In this document: positions 7,766-13,709 of the stretch, in pieces
How the letters are laid out: each line of letters starts with the position of its first letter
How positions within the stretch are numbered: the stretch's first letter is position 1
From: Halomonas sp. SpR1
GTDB taxonomy: Bacteria; Pseudomonadota; Gammaproteobacteria; Pseudomonadales; Halomonadaceae
Direction: 5' to 3'
DNA length: 33,803 nucleotides
NCBI RefSeq assembly: GCF_031010175.1
Contig: NZ_JAUAMB010000046.1
Location: forward strand, 1 to 33,803
Notes under the pieces: model-generated
Told to the model about the DNA's origin: nothing
Database searches by the model: none
Seen by the model: the letters and a program-made list of their open reading frames with translations, nothing else
Made by a program: the position numbers and the translations under genes

Positions 7766-8407
7766 TTAGTCTTGGTTGGAAACGACGCGACAGCGGTAAG
7801 GCCGCAGTTTTTGTGATAGTTTTTCGGCTTTAAGCGCCTCTAACAAGCGATCACTTAAAAAGAAAACTTTGCGCATTCTTTTTTCCATCCACAAATCAAC
7901 ACCTTGCAGAGATTCATTACTCAGAGCCAGGCCGTCATTTTCGCGCCCCAAACTTGGCTTCCAAATATCACCTTTCGTAAAAGGCGCTTGACGGGCCTCT
8001 GGCGACTCCTCCGGCACAAAGGTATCTTTGGTCTCACCAAAAGCCAGGACGAAGTACTCGCCTTCGAACGGCGTTTTGCGGTCGTGTTGGAATAGCTTGA
8101 CTGGATGAAGCTCCGTTTGGCCCAGCTCAAAACGGCGCAGCACCTCGGCGAAACGAGACGAGACGACCCAGAACCCAGCACAGAAGATGTCTGGCACCTT
8201 TTTGAACCGCTGATAGCTACTAGTCACATACATCTCTTTCGGAAAGCGATCCGCCGGTAACGGCTCGCCAAGTTTGGCTCGCTTCATGGCATCGACCGCG
8301 TTGTCTTCGTCCGTTAAATAATTATCTGGATCAAAAGCATAAATCAGTTCGCCATCAGTCAAGCAGTTGGTGGCCCAGACGCGGGCATCAAGGGTTCGGT
8401 AGCTCAT
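7766..8407 (-). CDS. Immunity-like protein, copy 5
   Basis: This 213-residue protein carries N-type C (ELIYAFDPDNYLTDEDNAVDAM..., related only to copy 9) and C-type delta (PFTKGDIWKPSLGRENDG, shared with copy 7). The reading frame is open for 18 codons upstream of ATG 8407 (MPTFWAKRMQHQHRRNT-like), which is the toxin tail frame running into the immunity gene; the MSYR start is preferred because AGGAGAAACACC precedes it as in every copy. The gene ends 26 bases before toxin 2. Confidence 0.75.
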   Translation of the reverse strand: MSYRTLDARVWATNCLTDGELIYAFDPDNYLTDEDNAVDAMKRAKLGEPLPADRFPKEMYVTSSYQRFKKVPDIFCAGFWVVSSRFAEVLRRFELGQTELHPVKLFQHDRKTPFEGEYFVLAFGETKDTFVPEESPEARQAPFTKGDIWKPSLGRENDGLALSNESLQGVDLWMEKRMRKVFFLSDRLLEALKAEKLSQKLRPYRCRVVSNQD

Positions 8408-8480
8408 GGTGTTTCTCCTGTGTTGGTGTTGCATTCGTTTAGCCCAAAACGTAGGCATCAATGTCCTTTGCTAAAAGCAG

Positions 8481-8591
8481 TTACGAGACATTGACGGTTA
8501 CGCTCTCCGTGGTGCTTTCAAAAGCTGATTTGGCAGCTCTTTCATCAACCAGTGATGAACCTGAATAAAGATGCTTTATACCCCCGGCCAT
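8481..8591 (-). pseudogene. Collapsed toxin stub with in-frame 36-residue fusion
   Basis: One extra base relative to the other stubs brings the toxin start into frame with the toxin tail: ATG 8591 reads MAGGIKHLYSGSSLVDERAA and continues through KSAFESTTESVTVNVS to TAA at 8481. This is a complete 36-residue micro-ORF with a GGGAG ribosome site. The inverted repeat is 8456-8496 (one mismatch). Confidence 0.65.
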
Positions 8592-8618
8592 ACCCCTACT
8601 CCCTTTTAAAAGCTTGAA

Positions 8619-9257
8619 TTAGTGCAGATTGGAAACGACGCGACAGCGATAGGGCTTCAATGGCTTGGTCAGTTTTTCGGCTTTTAGTGCCTCTACCAAG
8701 CGGTCACTTAGAAAAAACACATGCGCCACTTTTTTTTCCATCCATAAATCAACACCTTGAAGAACCTCGCTACTCAGCGCCAAACTATCTTCATTGTCTG
8801 AATTCCTTGGCCCCCAAATATCTTTACTCATAAAAATGTTCCTTATTTTGGGTGACTCCTCCGGCAAAAAAGTATCCTTTGTTTCACCAAAAGCCAGAGT
8901 AAAGTATTCGCCTTCGAACGGCGTTTTGCGGTCATGATGAAACAGCTTGACCGGATACAGCCCCGTTTGGCCCAGCTCAAAACGGCGCAGCACCTCGGCA
9001 AAGCGCCCGGAAACTACCCAGCCCCCTCCGCCCTTGAAAATATCGGGTACCTTTTTAACTTCCACGTACTGACTCGCGATATACATTTCGCTGGGGAAAC
9101 AGTCAGCGGGTTGCGGCTCTCCCCGCTCCAAATGATCTATTGTTTCTATTAGTTCCTGCTTGTCTTGCAGCAAGTTATTTTTGAAGCTATAAATCAGTCG
9201 CGAATCAATCAGGCAGTTAGTGGCCCAGACGCGGGCATCGAGGGTTCTGTAGCTCAT
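8619..9257 (-). CDS. Immunity-like protein, copy 6
   Basis: This 212-residue protein combines N-type B (SRLIYSFKNNLLQDKQEL..., almost identical to copy 7) with C-type gamma (as in copy 4). It has DTFLPEESP where the other copies have DTFVPEESP. Copies 6 and 7 therefore share one half and differ in the other, the clearest single case of module exchange in the array. Stubs lie on both sides, so no adjacent full-length toxin is available as a partner. Confidence 0.75.
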   Translation of the reverse strand: MSYRTLDARVWATNCLIDSRLIYSFKNNLLQDKQELIETIDHLERGEPQPADCFPSEMYIASQYVEVKKVPDIFKGGGGWVVSGRFAEVLRRFELGQTGLYPVKLFHHDRKTPFEGEYFTLAFGETKDTFLPEESPKIRNIFMSKDIWGPRNSDNEDSLALSSEVLQGVDLWMEKKVAHVFFLSDRLVEALKAEKLTKPLKPYRCRVVSNLH

Positions 9258-9336
9258 GGTGCTTCTCCTGTGTTGGTTGTTGGTGTTGCGTTCGTTTAGC
9301 CCAAAACGTAGGCGTCAGTGTCCCTTTAAATCGCAG

Positions 9337-9446
9337 TTAAGAGACATTGACGGTTACGCTTTCGGTGGCGCTTTCAAAAGCTGATTGGGCAGCTCTTTCA
9401 TCAACCAGTGATGAATCTGAAGAAGATGCTTTATACCGTCGGCCAT
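9337..9446 (-). pseudogene. Collapsed toxin stub upstream of immunity copy 6
   Basis: ATG 9446 opens MADGIKHLLQIHHWLMKELP, a 30-codon frame. The tail frame runs to VTVNVS and TAA at 9337-9339, the same ending as the full toxins. The inverted repeat at 9313-9352 is also of the full-toxin type (CGTCAGTGTC/GACATTGACG). Confidence 0.7.
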
Positions 9447-9473
9447 CCCCCGACTCCCTTTTAAAAGATTGAA

Positions 9474-10115
9474 TTAGTGCAGATTGGAAACGATACGACA
9501 GCGATAAGGCCGCAGTTTTTGTGATAGTTTTTCGGCTTTTAGCGCCTCTACCAAGCGGTCACTTAAAAAGAAAACTTTGCGCATTTTTGTCTCCATCCAT
9601 AAATCAACACCCTTAAGAGCTCCACTGTTCAGCGCCAAACCATCATTTTCGCGCCCCAAACTTGGCTTCCAAATATCCTTTTTAGTAAAAGGGGCTTTGC
9701 TGGCTTCGGACGACTCTTCCGGCACAAAAGTATCCTTGGTCTCGCCAAAGGCCAGGACGAAGTACTCGCCTTCGAACGGCGTTTTGCGGTCATGGTGAAA
9801 CAGCTTGACTGGATATAACCCCGTTTGGCCCAGCTCAAAACGGCGCAGTACCTCGGCAAAGCGCCCGGAAACTACCCAGCCCCCCCCGCCCTTGAAAATA
9901 TCGGGTACCTTTTTAACTTCCACGTACTGACTCGCGATATACATTTCGCTGGGGAAACGGTCAGCGGGTTGCGGCTCTCCCCGCTCCAAATGATCTATTG
10001 TTTCTATTAGTTCCTGCTTGTCTTGCAGCAAGTTATTTTTGAAGCTATAAATCAGTCGCGGATCGGTCAGGCAGTTAGTGGCCCAGACGCGGGCATCCAG
10101 AGTTCTGTAGCTCAT
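9474..10115 (-). CDS. Immunity-like protein, copy 7
   Basis: This 213-residue protein has N-type B (as copy 6) joined to C-type delta (PFTKKDIWKPSLGRENDG, as copy 5), with METKMRK in place of MEKKMRK. The glycine turn (KGGGGW) is encoded by a broken G tract. It starts after the shared AGGAGAAACACC site; the ATG is kept although the stub frame upstream is short. Confidence 0.75.
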   Translation of the reverse strand: MSYRTLDARVWATNCLTDPRLIYSFKNNLLQDKQELIETIDHLERGEPQPADRFPSEMYIASQYVEVKKVPDIFKGGGGWVVSGRFAEVLRRFELGQTGLYPVKLFHHDRKTPFEGEYFVLAFGETKDTFVPEESSEASKAPFTKKDIWKPSLGRENDGLALNSGALKGVDLWMETKMRKVFFLSDRLVEALKAEKLSQKLRPYRCRIVSNLH

Positions 10116-10145
10116 GGTGTTTCTCCTGTGTTGGTGTTGCGTTAG

Positions 10146-10285
10146 TTAAACCAAAAACGTAGGCGTCAGCATCTGGCCATCGACGCTGACGGTTACGCTC
10201 TCCGTGGTGCTTTCAAAAGCTGGTTTGGCAGCTCTTTCATCAACCAGTGATGAACCTGAAAACGATGCTTTATACCCCCGGCCAT
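10146..10285 (-). pseudogene. Collapsed toxin stub upstream of immunity copy 7
   Basis: ATG 10285 begins MAGGIKHRFQVHHWLMKELP, a 30-codon frame. The tail frame continues through VTVSVDGQMLTPTFLV to TAA at 10146-10148. The inverted repeat at 10164-10191 has one mismatch. Confidence 0.7.
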
Positions 10286-10313
10286 CCCCCTACTCCCCTT
10301 TTAAAAGCTTGAA

Positions 10314-10955
10314 TTAGTACAGATTGGAAACGACGCGACAGCGATAGGGCTTCAATGGCTTGGTCAGTTTTTCGGCTTTTAGTGCCTCTACCAAGCGGTC
10401 ACTTAAAAAGAAAACATGCCGCAATTTTTTCTCCATCCACAGATCAGCCCCTTGTATAACCCTTTCTTCAAAAGCCAAGCCATATTCATTATCCGAATGT
10501 TTTGGCCCCCAGAGATCTTTTTTAGTAAAAGGAATTTTCCTGACCTTAGGCGACTCCTCCGGCACAAAAGTATCCTTGGCCTCACCAAAAGCCAGGACGA
10601 AGCACTCGCCTTCGAACGGCGTTTTGCGGTCATGGTGAAACAGCTTGACCGGGTACAGCCCCGTTTGGCCCAGTTCAAAACGACGCAGTACCTCGGCGAA
10701 ACGAGCTGATACCACCCAGAATCCACTGGTAAATATATCCGGCACTGTTTTTATTTTTTCGTATTCACTGGCAACATACATCTCCTTCGGAAAGCAATCG
10801 GCCGGTTGCGGTTCTCCACGCTCTGCACGGTTCATGGTATCCGCCGCGCTCTCCTCGTCCTCCAGACTTTTATCGGATCTAAAACCATAAATCAGTTCGC
10901 CATCGGTCAGGCAGTTGGTGGCCCAGACGCGGGCATCAAGGGTTCTATAGCTCAT
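10314..10955 (-). CDS. Immunity-like protein, copy 8
   Basis: This 213-residue protein has N-type A (as copies 1 and 2, with one change, EERAAD to EESAAD) and C-type epsilon (PFTKKDLWGPKHSDNEYGLAF, otherwise only in copy 11). It reads GECFVLAFGEAKD in the core where most copies have GEYF. The last residue is Tyr where most copies end in His. Confidence 0.75.
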   Translation of the reverse strand: MSYRTLDARVWATNCLTDGELIYGFRSDKSLEDEESAADTMNRAERGEPQPADCFPKEMYVASEYEKIKTVPDIFTSGFWVVSARFAEVLRRFELGQTGLYPVKLFHHDRKTPFEGECFVLAFGEAKDTFVPEESPKVRKIPFTKKDLWGPKHSDNEYGLAFEERVIQGADLWMEKKLRHVFFLSDRLVEALKAEKLTKPLKPYRCRVVSNLY

Positions 10956-11005
10956 GGTGTTTCTCCTGTGTTGGTGTTGCGTTCGTTTAGCCCAAAACGT
11001 AGGCG

Positions 11006-11130
11006 TCAGCGTTTGGCCATTGCATCGACGCTGACGGTTACGCTCTCGGCGGCACGTTCACAAGCTGATTGGGCAGTTCTCTCATCAAACAGTGATGAAT
11101 CTGAAAAAGATGTTTTATACCCCCGGCCAT
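11006..11130 (-). pseudogene. Collapsed toxin stub upstream of immunity copy 8
   Basis: ATG 11130 begins MAGGIKHLFQIHHCLMRELP, open for 30 codons. The tail frame ends VTVSVDAMAKR at TGA 11006-11008. A perfect 9-base inverted repeat lies at 11004-11036. Confidence 0.7.
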
Positions 11131-11157
11131 CTCCCTACTCCCTTTTAAAAGATTGAA

Positions 11158-11799
11158 TTAGTGCAGATTGGAAACGACGCGACAGCGATAGGGCTTCAAT
11201 GGTTTGGTCAGTTTTTCGGCTTTTAGCGCCTCTGCCAAGCGGTCACTTAGAAAAAACGCATGCGCTACTTTTTTTTCCATCCATAAATCAACGCCTTGCA
11301 GAACCCCACTACTCAGCGCCAAGCTATTATCATTGTCTGAGCTCCTTGGCCCCCAAATATCTTTACTCATAAAAATATTTGTTATTTTGGGCGACTCCTC
11401 CGGAACAAAGGTATCTTTGGTCTCGCCAAAAGCCAGGACAAAGTACTCGCCTTCGAACGGCGTTTTGCGGTCATGATGAAACAGCTTGACCGGATAAAGC
11501 CCCGTTTGACCCAGCTCAAAACGGCGCAGCACCTCGGCGAAGCGGGCTGATACAACCCAGAAACCGCCGCCCTTGAAGATATCCGGCACTTTCTTGAACT
11601 TGTAATAACGTCCCGCAACATACATTTCTTTCGGAAAACGTTCCGCCGGTAGTGCCTCGCCCCGATTGGCGCGCTTCATGGCATCAAAAGCAGTATCTTC
11701 ATCTTCTAAATAATTATCCGAATCGAAGGCATAAATCAGTTCCGCATCGGTCAGGCAGTTGGTGGCCCAGACGCGTGCATCGAGGGTTCTGTAGCTCAT
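11158..11799 (-). CDS. Immunity-like protein, copy 9
   Basis: This 213-residue protein has an N-module of type C' (ELIYAFDSDNYLEDEDTAFDAM, then YVAGRYYKFKKVPDIFKGGGFW), intermediate between copy 5 and the glycine-turn types, joined to C-type gamma (KITNIFMSKDIWGPRSSDND). It is thus another new pairing of a known C-module with a different N-module. Stubs flank it on both sides. Confidence 0.75.
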   Translation of the reverse strand: MSYRTLDARVWATNCLTDAELIYAFDSDNYLEDEDTAFDAMKRANRGEALPAERFPKEMYVAGRYYKFKKVPDIFKGGGFWVVSARFAEVLRRFELGQTGLYPVKLFHHDRKTPFEGEYFVLAFGETKDTFVPEESPKITNIFMSKDIWGPRSSDNDNSLALSSGVLQGVDLWMEKKVAHAFFLSDRLAEALKAEKLTKPLKPYRCRVVSNLH

Positions 11800-11829
11800 G
11801 GTGTTTCTCCTGTGTTGGTGTTGCGTTAG

Positions 11830-11969
11830 TTAAACCAAAAACGTAGGCGTCAGCATCTGGCCATCGACGCTGACGGTTACGCTCTCCGTGGTGCTTTCAA
11901 AAGCTGGTTTGGCAGCTCTTTCATCAACCAGTGATGAATCTGAAAAAGATGTTTTATACCCCTGGCCAT
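11830..11969 (-). pseudogene. Collapsed toxin stub upstream of immunity copy 9
   Basis: ATG 11969 gives MARGIKHLFQIHHWLMKELP, 30 codons. The tail is as in the stub ending at 10146 (VTVSVDGQMLTPTFLV, TAA 11830-11832). Inverted repeat 11848-11875. Confidence 0.7.
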
Positions 11970-11996
11970 ACCCCTACTCCCCTTTAAAAGATTGAA

Positions 11997-12635
11997 TTAG
12001 TGCAGATTGGAAACGACGCGACAGCGATAGGGCTTCAATGGCTTGGTCAGTTTTTCGGCGTTTAGCGCCTCTACCAAGCGGTCACTTAAAAAAAACACAT
12101 CCACCATTTTCTTTTCCATCCATAAATCAACACCTTGAATAACCTCGCTACTCAGCGCCAAACTATCTTCATTGTCTGAATTCCTTGGCCCCCAAATATC
12201 TTTACTCATAAAAATATTTCTTATTTTGGGCGACTCCTCCGGAACAAAAGTATCCTTGGTCTCGCCGAAGGCCAGCATAAAGTACTCGCCTTCGAACGGG
12301 GTTTTGCGGTCATGGTGAAACAGCTTGACCGGATACAACCCCGTTTGGCCCAGTTCAAAACGACGCAGCACCTCGGCAAAGCGCCCGGAAACTACCCAGC
12401 CCCCCCCGCCCATGAAAATATCGGGCACCTTTTTCACTTCCAGGTATTGACTCGCGATATAAATTTCGCTGGGGAAACGCTCAGCGGGTTGCGGCTTACC
12501 CCGCTCCAAATGTTTGAATGTTTCTATTAGTTCCTGATCATCTTGGTGCAAGTTATTGTCAAAGCCATACATAAGTCGCGGATCGGTCAGGCAGTTGGTG
12601 GCCCAGATCCGGGCATCAAGAGTTCTGTAACTCAT
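11997..12635 (-). CDS. Immunity-like protein, copy 10
   Basis: This 212-residue protein is close to copy 4 along its whole length (N-type B', C-type gamma), differing at a few residues such as ARIWAT for ARVWAT, NLHQDD for NLQQDD and KKMVDVFF for KKVAHVFF. As the near twin of the gene next to toxin 2, it is a candidate redundant inhibitor of that toxin (inference). Confidence 0.75.
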   Translation of the reverse strand: MSYRTLDARIWATNCLTDPRLMYGFDNNLHQDDQELIETFKHLERGKPQPAERFPSEIYIASQYLEVKKVPDIFMGGGGWVVSGRFAEVLRRFELGQTGLYPVKLFHHDRKTPFEGEYFMLAFGETKDTFVPEESPKIRNIFMSKDIWGPRNSDNEDSLALSSEVIQGVDLWMEKKMVDVFFLSDRLVEALNAEKLTKPLKPYRCRVVSNLH

Positions 12636-12692
12636 GGTGTTTCTCCTGCGTTGGTTGTTGGTGTTGCGTTTGTTTAGCCCAAAACGTAGGCG

Positions 12693-12817
12693 TCAGTGTC
12701 TGGCCATTGCAGTGACGCTGACGGTTACGCTCTCGGCGGCGCGTTCACAAGCTGACTAGGCAGCTCTCTCATCAAACAGTGATGAATCTGAAAAAGATGC
12801 TTAATACCCCCGGCCAT
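12693..12817 (-). pseudogene. Collapsed toxin stub upstream of immunity copy 10
   Basis: ATG 12817 begins MAGGIKHLFQIHHCLMRELP, open for 30 codons; the tail frame has a TAG after DERAA, then ends at TGA 12693-12695. The inverted repeat 12691-12723 keeps pairing through a G-T wobble. Confidence 0.7.
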
Positions 12818-12844
12818 ACCCCTACCCCCTTTTAGAAAATTGAA

Positions 12845-13489
12845 TTAGTGCAGATTGGAAACGACGCGACAGCGATAGGGCTTCAATGGTTTGGTCAGTT
12901 TTTCGGCTTTTAGCGCCTCTACCAAGCGGTCACTTAAAAAGAAAACATGCCGCAATTTTTTCTCCATCCACAAATCAGCCCCTTGCATAACCCTTCCTTC
13001 AAAAGCCAAGCCATATTCATTATCCGAATGTTTTAGTCCCCAGAGATCTTTTTTAGTAAAAGGAATTTTCCTGACCTTAGGCGACTCTTCCGGCACAAAG
13101 GTATCCTTGGTCTCGCCGAAGGCTAGAGTGAAGTACTCGCCTTCGAACGGCGTTTTGCGGTCATGGTGAAACAGTTTGACTGGATATAACCCCGTTTGGC
13201 CCAGCTCAAAACGGCGCAGCACCTCGGCAAAGCGCCCAGAAACTACCCACAAACCACCGGCACTGAAAATGTCCGGCAGTTTCTTATAATGGTGGTATTC
13301 TGACTTCACGTAAGCTTCTTTAGGATAACTGTCTGTTGGCAAAGCCTCTCCACGCAAAGCGCGCTCCATTGTATCGATGGCTCTTTCTTCATCTTCCAGG
13401 ACATTGTCTTTCACGAAGGCATAAATCAGTTCGCCATCGGTCAGGCAGTTGGTCGCCCATACGCGGGCATCGAGGGTTCTGTAGCTCAT
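12845..13489 (-). CDS. Immunity-like protein, copy 11 (head of the array)
   Basis: This 214-residue protein has the most divergent N-module (type D: ELIYAFVKDNVLEDEERAIDTM, then YPKEAYVKSEYHHYKKLPDIF) with C-type epsilon as in copy 8. It is the first gene in the direction of transcription and the only one with neither toxin nor stub before it: homology to the other units stops just upstream of its GGAGAAACACC ribosome site, near 13500. It may therefore be the ancestral or founding gene, or mark a recombination edge. Confidence 0.75.
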   Translation of the reverse strand: MSYRTLDARVWATNCLTDGELIYAFVKDNVLEDEERAIDTMERALRGEALPTDSYPKEAYVKSEYHHYKKLPDIFSAGGLWVVSGRFAEVLRRFELGQTGLYPVKLFHHDRKTPFEGEYFTLAFGETKDTFVPEESPKVRKIPFTKKDLWGLKHSDNEYGLAFEGRVMQGADLWMEKKLRHVFFLSDRLVEALKAEKLTKPLKPYRCRVVSNLH

Positions 13490-13615
13490 GGTGTTTCTCC
13501 AGTAGTTAGCCGTTCATTCGTTAGGTACAGAGTCGCCTCTTTAGCATTTATTCACCGATCACTTACTCCCTCTCTGCTATACAGCACGTCATCGCATGAA
13601 CTCACTCTTTAGTAG

Positions 13616-13630
13616 AAGGGCTTAGCCCTT
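13616..13630. promoter_or_regulatory. Inverted repeat upstream of the array
   Basis: AAGGGCTTAGCCCTT is a perfect 7-base inverted repeat 127 bases before the first immunity gene, just after the terminator of the DUF1963 gene. It is a possible operator for the array promoter; no clear -35/-10 pair could be chosen by eye in 13490-13648. Confidence 0.35.
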
Positions 13631-13648
13631 ATTCAATAACGCTGAAAA

Positions 13649-13680
13649 AAAGAGGCCCAGGCAACCGCCTGACCCTCTTT
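13649..13680 (-). terminator. Rho-independent terminator after the DUF1963 gene
   Basis: AAAGAGG (13649-13655) pairs with CCTCTTT (13674-13680), with an inner GGC/GCC stem. On the minus strand it is followed by a run of seven T (13645-13651), so it ends transcription from the 664-residue gene and separates it from the array. Confidence 0.75.
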
Positions 13681-13709
13681 CTAATGCTAGTTGAGCCTAT
13701 TCTTTCAAA

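Noticed and set aside
846..12844. Gaps of the array read as integron attC sites, with the genes as cassettes
   Set aside because: Same-direction small genes and an inverted repeat in each gap suggest it, but the required core sites (RYYYAAC and GTTRRRY) are not present in the right places, and the gaps are explained by toxin start and tail sequence. No integrase is seen.
204..13489. CRISPR-like repeat array
   Set aside because: The repeat period is about 0.84 kb and the repeats encode proteins; there are no short repeats with unique spacers and no cas genes.
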